From Bacteroidales bacterium (GTDB taxonomy: Bacteria > Bacteroidota > Bacteroidia > Bacteroidales > F082): DNA of 64,000 nucleotides. Each line of letters starts with the position of its first letter. The first letter of the stretch is position 1. The DNA lies in assembly GCA_016936505.1 (NCBI GenBank), contig JAFGXS010000040.1:16694-80693 (forward strand). Direction: 5' to 3'. Positions 54,319 through 61,871 of this stretch are shown piece after piece. The notes under the pieces are model-generated. The model was not told the origin of the DNA. It saw only the letters and a list, made by a program, of their open reading frames with translations, and ran no database searches. Position numbers and translations under genes: made by a program.

Positions 54319-55596
54319 CTAGTCTTGTAAAATAGCTTTTGCGTAATTTTCCCAGCTCATATGTTTTGAAGTCTCAGCCACATGTTCGCGGGGAATGGGC
54401 TGATCAATAGCTTTCATCATCACGTCAGCCATTGAATCAATATTTTCAGGTTCAGCCAAATAGCCATTATATCCATCTTTCACCGTTTCAGTGAAATGGC
54501 CAACACGGGTTGCCAGCATGGGCATTTTAAAATTGTATGCAATGGACTCAATTCCCGAAGGGGTTGCCGTCAGATAAAACAACATAATATTGTCGCTTAC
54601 CTGGAAATAGCGATATACTTCTTCATTGGGAACAAAATCATTTTTGATGTGAACCAAATCTTTCAGATTCAATTCATCTACTAATGCCAATGGCTGATAA
54701 TTGCGTTCATCGTCCTGCTTTTTCAGGAAAATCTTTTTTGCCAGTCCGAAAGTAGCATTTTTGATGCGGGTCGACAGTTTATTTTGATCCAAGGTGTTCC
54801 AGAACGACTCGCCAACAATCAACAACGAAACATCATCACGCTGATCGGCTACTTTTCTGAAAGCCTGGACCACATTATGTAAACCTTTATATTTTCTGAT
54901 AAAGCCAAAAAACAGATAAACGTTCTTTTTCAGTCCCATTTCCTTTTTGGCCGCTTCCACATCAAAATCAGGATGGGGTTGAAACATGTCATACACTGGA
55001 TGGTACAGCTTTAATACTTTAATCGCTTTTCCAGTGTACGCTTCACCCGATTCCAACACTTCCCATTGTTTCTTTGGGAAAAGTACAGAAAGTTCATCAA
55101 CAGTTTTCCGCGCATGAGCCACATACGATTTAGCATGTTTTAGTGCTCGTTTGGTAAACATCATATCCAGGGCACTTCCCTCCTTTTGAATCACAAAATG
55201 AAGATCAAAAAAGATTTCCATTTTTTTGTTACGTTTCAGCTTTCGGGCAATATAACCCAACGGCAATCCCTGAACAGCAATCGCCCACTGAAAAATTACC
55301 TTAACGGGATTCAGACTTTCAATAAGCTTTACCGTTCCCTTCCAGGTACGTGGATCGTTGTAATTGGTAATATAATGAACCTTAATGTTTGTATTGGCCA
55401 GCTGATCTTCCTTGCTTTTTCTATCGATAAAATCACGCGGAATGATAGCCGGATACTGCTGTGTCCACGAAACAATATGCACTTCGGTATTTTCCAGCTT
55501 ATCAAAAGCTTTAGCCAGGGAGGTATTATAATTGGCAATCCCACCCTTAAACTGCGGTCCGGGACCAAAACAAACAATAACTTTTTTTTCGGACAT
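54319..55596 (-). CDS. Glycosyltransferase family 4 (GT1-type)
   Basis: A 425-residue GT-B glycosyltransferase. The N-terminal domain begins KVIVCFGPGPQFKGGIANYNTSL, with the acceptor-site glycine motif. The C-terminal donor domain has NVYLFFGFIRKYKGLHNVVQAF and the E-x7-E region PSGIESIAYNFKMPMLATRVG. It probably builds a surface glycan with the neighbouring epimerase and GT2. The donor sugar is unknown. It follows the epimerase by 8 bases. Confidence 0.9.
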   Translation of the reverse strand: MSEKKVIVCFGPGPQFKGGIANYNTSLAKAFDKLENTEVHIVSWTQQYPAIIPRDFIDRKSKEDQLANTNIKVHYITNYNDPRTWKGTVKLIESLNPVKVIFQWAIAVQGLPLGYIARKLKRNKKMEIFFDLHFVIQKEGSALDMMFTKRALKHAKSYVAHARKTVDELSVLFPKKQWEVLESGEAYTGKAIKVLKLYHPVYDMFQPHPDFDVEAAKKEMGLKKNVYLFFGFIRKYKGLHNVVQAFRKVADQRDDVSLLIVGESFWNTLDQNKLSTRIKNATFGLAKKIFLKKQDDERNYQPLALVDELNLKDLVHIKNDFVPNEEVYRYFQVSDNIMLFYLTATPSGIESIAYNFKMPMLATRVGHFTETVKDGYNGYLAEPENIDSMADVMMKAIDQPIPREHVAETSKHMSWENYAKAILQD

Positions 55597-55604
55597 AAGG
55601 CTGA

Positions 55605-56645
55605 TTACAATTTCCTGAGTGCGGCTTCATAAACACGACGCATTCCCTCTTCCAGAGAAATACGGGGAGTCCAGCCAAATTTTTCTCTCACCAGTGTCGG
55701 ATCACCGTAACGTGACTGAACACCAACCGGTTTATCCAGCAAAGGTTTAATCGTCGGTTTATAACCGGCAAAAGAGGTAAATACATCAATTAGTTCAAGA
55801 AATGAGGTCAATCGGCCAAAGCCAATATTATAAGCCGAACCATCATGAACCTGATCCATCAAAATATGGATCAAATCCAGAATATCGTCGATATGGACAA
55901 AGTCACGGCCTTGTTTACCACTTCCCCAGACTTCAAATGGATTTTCCTTTCGGGCGGCCCTCATGGCAATAGCCGGAACAGGGTAAGATGTTTCCTGATC
56001 CTCTCCATAGCCTGAGAATGGACGGATACACACAATGGAAACCCCGTAATGTTTGGCAGCAATCTGAGCCAAAAACTCACCGGTTAATTTGGTCCAACCG
56101 TAAGTCATATCAGGAGTTCCAAGATTTTTATTGAAATCAATATCACCTTCTTTCAAGGCAAGAGCTCCTTCTACGTTTTGCAAACTGGTAGGATAAGCGG
56201 CGCTGGAGCTGGGATACAATACACGTTCGGGTTTGTGGCGGGTAATCCAGTAAAAAAATTCAGAGTCAATACTCAAATCGAGGCCAACCATCATCGGGTC
56301 GCCGTCAATTTTCACACGACCTCCCACAATAGCAGCGAAGTGGTATACATCGCTGAATTTTTCAAAATCCATATCGTAAGTTTCCTGAATATAATTTGGA
56401 TTCTTACGTTGGTTAAAAAGAAAATCGCGAAAATCACCTTTCCAGAAATAAACTCTTTCATCTTCACCGATGATTTCCACATCTTTGAATTTTCTGGAAG
56501 AAAAATTATCAAGCCATTGTTCAGGATGTCTTCCGATGGAAAGATCGTCCACAACAAAAATCTTATCGTTAGTTGTCTGCAACAACCTTTTTACCATATT
56601 TCGACCCACAAATCCGCATCCGCCGGACACCAAGTGCACTTTCAT
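55605..56645 (-). CDS. NAD-dependent epimerase/dehydratase (extended SDR)
   Basis: A 346-residue nucleotide-sugar enzyme. The N-terminal SGGCGFVGRN binds NAD, SSSAAYPTS supplies the active Ser, and the catalytic Tyr and Lys are in YGWTK. RPFSGYGEDQETSYPVPA and GSGKQGRDFVHIDD are typical of GDP-mannose/GDP-heptose epimerase-like SDRs. The sugar cannot be read from sequence. It sits between GT2 (3 bases) and GT4 (8 bases) in a glycan operon. Confidence 0.9.
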   Translation of the reverse strand: MKVHLVSGGCGFVGRNMVKRLLQTTNDKIFVVDDLSIGRHPEQWLDNFSSRKFKDVEIIGEDERVYFWKGDFRDFLFNQRKNPNYIQETYDMDFEKFSDVYHFAAIVGGRVKIDGDPMMVGLDLSIDSEFFYWITRHKPERVLYPSSSAAYPTSLQNVEGALALKEGDIDFNKNLGTPDMTYGWTKLTGEFLAQIAAKHYGVSIVCIRPFSGYGEDQETSYPVPAIAMRAARKENPFEVWGSGKQGRDFVHIDDILDLIHILMDQVHDGSAYNIGFGRLTSFLELIDVFTSFAGYKPTIKPLLDKPVGVQSRYGDPTLVREKFGWTPRISLEEGMRRVYEAALRKL

Positions 56646-56648
56646 GTG

Positions 56649-57593
56649 TTACTCTTTAAAATTGATATATTTTTTTATTTGATACTTATTCAAATGCTGA
56701 CTACTCCGGGAAATCATTTCTCCGAGGAAACCAGCCATAAATAATTGCGTTCCTAAAATCATTGCCAAGAGTCCTAAATAAAACAATGGACGATCCGTCA
56801 TTTTATAAACATCCATAAAGATTTTGGCATAAGCCAGGTATCCGGCAATTCCAAAACCAATAAGGAAGAGGATTGAACCCATAAAACCAAAAAAGTGCAT
56901 CGGACGTTGAGCAAAACGAGAAGTAAAAGTAATGGTTAGCAAATCAAGATACCCCTTAATAAACCTGTCGAGGCCGAATTTAGTCACCCCGTATTTTCTC
57001 TTCCTGTGCTGAACCACTTTCTCACCAATCTTTTTAAAACCTGCCCATTTAGCAATCACTGGGATATAGCGGTGCATCTCACCATAAACCTCTATACTTT
57101 GAACCACTTCTTTTTTATAGGCCTTCAAACCACAATTGAAATCGTGAAGTTTGATACCAGACAACATTCTTGTTGAACGATTGTAAAATTTTGAAGTATT
57201 TCGTTTGATAAAAGGATCGTAACGTTTCTTTTTCCATCCTGATACAAGGTCATAGCCATCTTCCACTATCATACGATGTAATTCCGGAATTTCATCCGGA
57301 CTGTCCTGTAAATCTGCATCCATGGTAATCACCACATCTCCCGAAACCATTTTAAAACCTTCATTCAAGGCAGCTGATTTACCATAATTTCTTTGAAAGC
57401 GGATTCCCTTAACTTCAGGATTTTCACTGGCCAGTTTTTCAACAACAGACCATGATGAATCTGTCGAACCATCGTCAACATAAACTATTTCTAAAGAAAA
57501 ATGATTGGATTTTGCTACACGCAAAATCCAATCATTCAATTCTTTTAAAGACTCTTCTTCGTTAAATAACGGAACAACTACCGATATGTCCAT
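56649..57593 (-). CDS. GT2 polyprenyl-phosphate glycosyltransferase (DPM1/GtrB-like)
   Basis: A 314-residue GT-A enzyme with VVPLFNEEESLKELNDWI, YVDDGSTDSSW and the DAD metal motif in TMDADLQDSPDEIPEL, followed by RHRKRKYGVTKFGLDRFIKG and two C-terminal transmembrane helices. This is the GtrB/dolichol-phosphate mannosyltransferase pattern; it transfers a sugar to undecaprenyl phosphate. It starts the glycan operon. Confidence 0.9.
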   Translation of the reverse strand: MDISVVVPLFNEEESLKELNDWILRVAKSNHFSLEIVYVDDGSTDSSWSVVEKLASENPEVKGIRFQRNYGKSAALNEGFKMVSGDVVITMDADLQDSPDEIPELHRMIVEDGYDLVSGWKKKRYDPFIKRNTSKFYNRSTRMLSGIKLHDFNCGLKAYKKEVVQSIEVYGEMHRYIPVIAKWAGFKKIGEKVVQHRKRKYGVTKFGLDRFIKGYLDLLTITFTSRFAQRPMHFFGFMGSILFLIGFGIAGYLAYAKIFMDVYKMTDRPLFYLGLLAMILGTQLFMAGFLGEMISRSSQHLNKYQIKKYINFKE

Positions 57594-57607
57594 TGATGTA
57601 TTATTTG

Positions 57608-58129
57608 CTAAGCTATGGTCTTATCTTCACGCTTCGCAAAAATAGCAATAATTAGTGAAAATATTGTACCCACAATCACATTCCAAATAAATCCTGTAAT
57701 TGCACTAAAAGCTGGAGTTGTAAACTTTTTAGCCATATTCATTGCTTTATCCAGATCTGCATCACTAATATTAGGATTAGCTGCCAGAATTTTATCCTGA
57801 GCATCAGATAAAGCATTAGTCAGGATTGAAGGATCAATATAGCTCAAGAAAATGTATGAAAAGATACTTGACAATAGAATTGCAAACAAGACAATCCATA
57901 ATCCTGTAACAAATGCTTTTCCATACGACATTACATTACCTAATATTTCTTTTCTGATGCTATCCATCCCCCAATAAATGCCAACAATAAGTATAAGATA
58001 GTTTATCAAATTCCATAATGATTTATAGTTCACTCCAGCCAAATAAAGAATGAGTGAAAATACAATCATTGCTAACCCAGTAAGTAATCCGTACTTTAAA
58101 GCCGGTACGAAAGTAGATTTGTTTTCCAT
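57608..58129 (-). CDS. DUF4199 membrane protein
   Basis: A 173-residue membrane protein with four predicted transmembrane helices, matching the Bacteroidota DUF4199 family (YGLLTGLAMIVFSLILYLAG, SYGKAFVTGLWIVLFAILLS). The ATG at 58129 is preferred over a TTG extension to 58189. The function is unknown. It is 14 bases upstream of the GT2 gene and may be part of the same operon. Confidence 0.8.
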   Translation of the reverse strand: MENKSTFVPALKYGLLTGLAMIVFSLILYLAGVNYKSLWNLINYLILIVGIYWGMDSIRKEILGNVMSYGKAFVTGLWIVLFAILLSSIFSYIFLSYIDPSILTNALSDAQDKILAANPNISDADLDKAMNMAKKFTTPAFSAITGFIWNVIVGTIFSLIIAIFAKREDKTIA

Positions 58130-58197
58130 GATATTTCTGTTTTTGTAATTTATTTGTAAATATAGAAAATAATATTTTGAGAGAAGCAAAACATTTG

Positions 58198-58205
58198 TAC
58201 TTTTG
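58198..58205 (+). promoter_or_regulatory. ffs: -7 element TACTTTTG for the SRP RNA
   Basis: TACTTTTG directly before the SRP RNA, putting the start at about 58209-58212. Confidence 0.65.
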
Positions 58206-58208
58206 CAG

Positions 58209-58306
58209 CGGGTAAGTCTTATACGACCAGCTCCTGCTGAATTCCCCCAGGCCCGGAAGGGAGCAAGGGTAGGTGGTCGTAGCGGTGCGATATAAGTAGC
58301 TTACCC
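58209..58306 (+). ncRNA. ffs: Small bacterial signal recognition particle RNA (4.5S)
   Basis: About 100-base hairpin RNA. The 5' end GGGTAAG pairs with the 3' end CTTACCC, and the conserved Ffh-binding tip CAGGCCCGGAAGGGAGCA is present at about 58249-58266. A TACTTTTG promoter precedes it and a T-run (58307-58314) follows. The exact ends are estimated. Confidence 0.93.
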
Positions 58307-58314
58307 TTTTTTTA
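58307..58314 (+). terminator. T-run ending the SRP RNA
   Basis: Seven T bases directly after the closing stem of the SRP RNA; the RNA's own terminal stem may serve as the terminator hairpin. Confidence 0.6.
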
Positions 58315-58364
58315 TGCCCTTTATTTTCTCTTTTTTAGTACATTAGCCACTAAATTTTAACTCA

Positions 58365-58979
58365 ATGCTACTCAAAGTTTTTCCTGATAACCCTGCACCA
58401 AAACACCTGCAAATAATTATTGAAGGTCTTAAAAGCGGAAATGTTTTTGTTTTTCCAACCGATACTGTTTACGGTTTAGGATGCGATTTGTATAACACTA
58501 AAGCTTTTGACCGGCTGGAACAGATCAAAGGAGGAAAAAAAACAAAAAAAACTTTCAGTATCATGGTGAACGATATCAGTATGCTAACCAACTTCACCAA
58601 ACCTATTGATAATTCTGTATTCAGGATGCTAAGAAGAAACACACCTGGTCCATTTACTTTTATTCTGGAAGCCAGCAGTTCAGTTCCCAAGCTTTTTCAA
58701 TCAAAAAAGAAAACAATCGGGGTTCGTATTCCCGACAATCCATTTTTACTCAAAGTTATTGAAGAATTAGGGCACCCACTGGTTACAACCTCAATTCACA
58801 ACGAAGATAAGATTATTGAATACATTACAGATCCTGAACTTCTATATGAAAAATATAAAAATATTGTCGATTTCGTCATCGATGGTGGTTCCGGTAACAA
58901 TCAGGCTTCCACGGTAATTGACTGTACAGGATCAGAACCCGAGATTATCCGTGAAGGAATTGGAATTTTAAAAGAGTGA
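58365..58979 (+). CDS. YciO/Sua5/YrdC family protein (threonylcarbamoyl-AMP synthase-like)
   Basis: A 204-residue protein with the YrdC fold: GNVFVFPTDTVYGLGCDLYN, KTFSIMVNDISML, TPGPFTFILEAS, and VRIPDNPFLLKVIEELG followed by SIH. The family makes threonylcarbamoyl-AMP for tRNA t6A modification; the YciO branch seen here may have a different or weaker activity. It lies between the SRP RNA and tRNA-Lys. Confidence 0.88.
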   Translation: MLLKVFPDNPAPKHLQIIIEGLKSGNVFVFPTDTVYGLGCDLYNTKAFDRLEQIKGGKKTKKTFSIMVNDISMLTNFTKPIDNSVFRMLRRNTPGPFTFILEASSSVPKLFQSKKKTIGVRIPDNPFLLKVIEELGHPLVTTSIHNEDKIIEYITDPELLYEKYKNIVDFVIDGGSGNNQASTVIDCTGSEPEIIREGIGILKE

Positions 58980-59019
58980 TTTTTTTATTCAAAAAAGTTT
59001 GACTTTTTAAAAAAAGTAG

Positions 59020-59027
59020 TATTTTTG
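59020..59027 (+). promoter_or_regulatory. -7 element TATTTTTG for tRNA-Lys
   Basis: TATTTTTG 24 bases before the tRNA. A TTTG at 58998-59001 lies 18 bases upstream, close to the usual -33 spacing, which makes this one of the better promoters in the window. Confidence 0.6.
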
Positions 59028-59051
59028 CGCCTCCAAAACAATGGGAAATAC

Positions 59052-59124
59052 GATTCGTTAGCTCAGCAGGTAGAGCATCTGCCTTTTAAGCAGAGGGTCC
59101 GGAGTTCGAGCCTCCGACGGATCA
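59052..59124 (+). tRNA. tRNA-Lys, anticodon TTT
   Basis: 73 bases fold as a standard cloverleaf: acceptor GATTCGT/ACGGATC (one G-T pair), D arm GCTC/GAGC, anticodon stem TCTGC/GCAGA around CTTTTAA with anticodon TTT, and T arm CGGAG-TTCGAGC-CTCCG. The CCA end is not encoded (CGA follows the discriminator A). Confidence 0.97.
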
Positions 59125-59128
59125 CGAA

Positions 59129-59158
59129 AAAGCCTGATCAATCGATCAGGCTTTTTTT
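59129..59158 (+). terminator. Rho-independent terminator after tRNA-Lys
   Basis: Hairpin AAAGCCTGATC / GATCAGGCTTT followed by a T-run, starting 5 bases after the tRNA. Confidence 0.88.
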
Positions 59159-59201
59159 ATTTATGCAACCAACAAAGACAAAATCAGCAAATTTTTGATA
59201 C

Positions 59202-59241
59202 AAAAAAACCTCTTAAGGTTCATAAATGAAACCAAAAGAGG
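59202..59241 (-). terminator. Terminator after yajC
   Basis: Minus-strand hairpin with outer arms CCTCTT / AAGAGG and an inner GGTTT/GAACC-like stem, followed by seven T bases. Confidence 0.65.
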
Positions 59242-59264
59242 CTCTTAAATCAATAACTAAGAGA

Positions 59265-59582
59265 TTATTTTCCCTGAATTGACTCGTTATCCATTGAAAC
59301 GGCAGATTTTTCCAGAGTCATTTTAATTCCGGTTCCCACTTCAATTACAACGGTAGTTTCCTTTACTTCGGCAATTTTTCCATGAATTCCGCCAATAGTA
59401 ACAATCTTATCTCCCTTTTTCAATGCTTCCCTGAATTTCTTCTGAGCTTTACTTTTTCTGGTTTGGGGAAGGATGAAAAAGAAATAAAATACTACAAAGA
59501 TTAAAAGCAATGGCAACATTGACATCCATGAGCTTTGACTTTCACCAGTAGCTGCCTGCAACATAACGAATAATGTGTTCAT
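59265..59582 (-). CDS. yajC: Preprotein translocase subunit YajC
   Basis: A 105-residue accessory subunit of the Sec translocon. One N-terminal transmembrane helix (MLPLLLIFVVFYFFFILPQ) is followed by the YajC KFREALKKGDKIVTIGGIHGKI motif. The gene lies downstream of the DUF1573 gene on the same strand and ends at a hairpin terminator. Confidence 0.94.
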   Translation of the reverse strand: MNTLFVMLQAATGESQSSWMSMLPLLLIFVVFYFFFILPQTRKSKAQKKFREALKKGDKIVTIGGIHGKIAEVKETTVVIEVGTGIKMTLEKSAVSMDNESIQGK

Positions 59583-59615
59583 TTTCTAAAACGTTTAGTT
59601 TGATTGATATTTGTT

Positions 59616-60062
59616 TTAATTATTTTGAGAAGGTTTAACAAAAGCTGTAATGCGCAAAACCGTTTGTTGTGGTTGAGTATTAGCAAAAATCATCACACTT
59701 TTGTCCTGATAACCATTTTTATAAGTACTGTTAAAAGTTACATCCAGATCGCCTTCTCCTCCCGGAGGAATAGCTTCATGAGGATATTGACCAATGGTAC
59801 ATCCACAAGTGGTTTGAACCCTGTTGATCTTTAAATCTGAGTTCCCCACATTTTTAAAATGAAAACGATACTTTACAATTTCACCACGGTCCATGTTTCC
59901 AAAATCATGAACTGTTTCGGTAAAAGCCATCACAGGTTTCGCTATTTTATCGTCTTGAACAGAAACACTACTTTTCGCATCATGGTGCTTTGTTGATGCA
60001 TTATTATTACAAGCTGAAAGAATAATAACAGCCGATATCATTAAAAGAATAAACTTCTTCAT
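59616..60062 (-). CDS. DUF1573 lipoprotein
   Basis: A 148-residue lipoprotein from the ATG at 60062, with the lipobox LSAC. One DUF1573 Ig-like domain follows (HDFGNMDRGEIVKYRFHFKNVGNSDL, TTCGCT, PPGGEGDLDVTFNS). The family is abundant in Bacteroidota and its function is unknown. yajC starts 33 bases downstream on the same strand. Confidence 0.88.
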   Translation of the reverse strand: MKKFILLMISAVIILSACNNNASTKHHDAKSSVSVQDDKIAKPVMAFTETVHDFGNMDRGEIVKYRFHFKNVGNSDLKINRVQTTCGCTIGQYPHEAIPPGGEGDLDVTFNSTYKNGYQDKSVMIFANTQPQQTVLRITAFVKPSQNN

Positions 60063-60078
60063 TATAAAAATATTTCGA

Positions 60079-61209
60079 TTAACGCCCTGCAAAGATAGTT
60101 ACAGAACCTTTATAGACCACAGTTTTATCCTGAAACCCTTTACATTTTAATACATAATAGTAAGTTCCATCAGGTAAATTACCGCCACCCCAGTCGTTTT
60201 GATAATTCTTACTATCCAGAATCTTTCTGCCCCAGCGATTAAAAACAATCAGTTCTGAGCTTTGAAAATATGTGTTTACAGGTTTGTTTGAACCTTTCTC
60301 AGAAATCACAAAATAATCGTTAATTCCATCTCCGTTGGGGGTGATTACATTGGGAATAAAAAGATTTACCGGTAAAACTTCAACTGATTTGGTGTAAATC
60401 GTATCACAACCCTGAGTGTTCAAAACAGTAAGATAAATATCGTAATTACCAACTTGAGGAAAATCATAAATCAATACAGGGGTCTGATAAGAATTACCGT
60501 CATTGCTTACTTCCCAAACATTATCCGTAACATTTATCGAGTCTGAAAAATGATTGTTATAAGTAAACTTCACCTTGGGATTCTGAATATAAATAGTATC
60601 CGGATTCGCCTCAATTGTAATCACAGGATTTGGATACGCCTTTGTAAAGAATGTATCAGTAACGGCACAACCATTGGGATCAGTTACACGAATAGTATAA
60701 TTTTGATGCGCTCTTAAATTAACAGCTACAGAAGGATCGGTAGACGATATCTGATTTGCATTAACCTGCCAGAGATACTGATACTGATCTGAAGCATAAG
60801 CCCCCAAAGCTGTAGCTTTAACCTGCGCTGTATTCCCGTTATCCAGATCAGCATCGCTACAGGTCAGCTCTGTCTGATTAAAACTAACTGTAATCGGTTC
60901 ATGAACTGCTACATGATATGGCGAACTGGCACAACTTGTCCCGAGATTAGGATCGGTAACTGTTACCTGAAAATCTGTAGCCTGCTGAATACTTACTACT
61001 ATGGTTGCCGTTGTATCACCAGTTGGACTCCATAAATACTTTGCTCCCGATTGAGGTGGTACACTTAAATGAAAAACAGAGCCAGGACAAACCGGCTGAG
61101 CCTGATCGATTGATATTGTACATGTTTGGGCAGAAACTTCTTGCAAGTCAAAAAGTAAAAGAAATAAAATAGTAAAACCAGATAAAATGCCACGCTTAAA
61201 GTTTCTCAT
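60079..61209 (-). CDS. T9SS cargo protein with gliding-type C-terminal sorting domain
   Basis: A 376-residue exported protein. A signal peptide (MRNFKRGILSGFTILFLLLF...EVSAQ) is followed by Ig-like and PKD-like beta domains (for example WEVSNDGNSYQTPVLIYDF and VGNYDIYLTVLNTQGCDT). The C-terminal 90 residues are the CHU_C/T9SS type B domain: IPNVITPNGDGINDYFVI, LIVFNRWGRKIL and NLPDGTYYYVLK. It should be secreted by the type IX system and attached to or released from the cell surface. A TAATTTTG promoter lies 58 bases upstream of the ATG. Confidence 0.92.
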   Translation of the reverse strand: MRNFKRGILSGFTILFLLLFDLQEVSAQTCTISIDQAQPVCPGSVFHLSVPPQSGAKYLWSPTGDTTATIVVSIQQATDFQVTVTDPNLGTSCASSPYHVAVHEPITVSFNQTELTCSDADLDNGNTAQVKATALGAYASDQYQYLWQVNANQISSTDPSVAVNLRAHQNYTIRVTDPNGCAVTDTFFTKAYPNPVITIEANPDTIYIQNPKVKFTYNNHFSDSINVTDNVWEVSNDGNSYQTPVLIYDFPQVGNYDIYLTVLNTQGCDTIYTKSVEVLPVNLFIPNVITPNGDGINDYFVISEKGSNKPVNTYFQSSELIVFNRWGRKILDSKNYQNDWGGGNLPDGTYYYVLKCKGFQDKTVVYKGSVTIFAGR

Positions 61210-61266
61210 GAGCAGTATTCTTTGTATCACCAATCAACAACGTTAATTTAAAGTTTGTGTTGCAAA

Positions 61267-61274
61267 CAAAATTA
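61267..61274 (-). promoter_or_regulatory. -7 element TAATTTTG for the T9SS cargo gene
   Basis: Minus-strand TAATTTTG, about 57 bases before the ATG at 61209. Confidence 0.45.
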
Positions 61275-61302
61275 GAAATTAAAAAAGAATTATAAAAGGC
61301 AA

Positions 61303-61671
61303 TTAAAATATTCCTGAATCGAGCATAACCAAAGTACAATCAGGGACTACTTCAATACCCTGTTCTTCGGCCAGGCGCATAAATTCAATATTCTCCGTTC
61401 CCGGATTAAATATTATTCTCTTCGGTTTCAGATTCAAAACATAAGAATAATATGCAGGTTGACGTGCCGGACCAACATATAATGTTACCGTATGGATGCC
61501 CTTTAATTCCGGAAAGCCGATCTGAAACTCAACTCCAGATACACTTCCCTCTTTCAGCCCAATCGCTTTCACTTCATGACCATAATTGCTGAGTTTTCTT
61601 ATCGCCTTATTTGAAAAACGTTCAGGCTTCTCGCTGGCTCCTATAACTAAAGTTAGTTTGGAATTGTTCAT
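61303..61671 (-). CDS. CoA-binding domain protein (Rossmann fold)
   Basis: A 122-residue single CoA-binding domain, like the succinyl-CoA synthetase N-terminal fold: LVIGASEKPERFSNKAIRKL binds nucleotide, VKAIGLKEG, and the last conserved part is IFNPGTENIEFMRLAEEQGIEVVPDCTLVML. The partner enzyme, if any, is not adjacent. A TATTTTTG promoter precedes it. Confidence 0.88.
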   Translation of the reverse strand: MNNSKLTLVIGASEKPERFSNKAIRKLSNYGHEVKAIGLKEGSVSGVEFQIGFPELKGIHTVTLYVGPARQPAYYSYVLNLKPKRIIFNPGTENIEFMRLAEEQGIEVVPDCTLVMLDSGIF

Positions 61672-61682
61672 ACTTTTTTATT

Positions 61683-61690
61683 CAAAAATA
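61683..61690 (-). promoter_or_regulatory. -7 element TATTTTTG for the CoA-binding gene
   Basis: Minus-strand TATTTTTG, 11 bases before the ATG at 61671. Confidence 0.45.
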
Positions 61691-61855
61691 TAAATATATC
61701 AGATTAAGAGCCCAAATAGGACCACTTTCTGAAAAAATAGCAGAAAACCCTTTAGTCAACAGACAAAATGACATTAAAAAATATTTTTAACTGTCATATT
61801 TTCAGTTAATTAGAAATGATCGTATTTGGTTTCAAATTTGTAATCTGCTTTCCCG

Positions 61856-61863
61856 AAAGGAGA
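61856..61863 (+). promoter_or_regulatory. clpB: Strong Shine-Dalgarno site of clpB
   Basis: AAAGGAGA with the AGGAG core at 61858-61862, 9 bases before the ATG at 61872. It is unusual for this window, where most starts have no recognisable AGGAGG-like site. Confidence 0.75.
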
Positions 61864-61871
61864 TAAAAATT

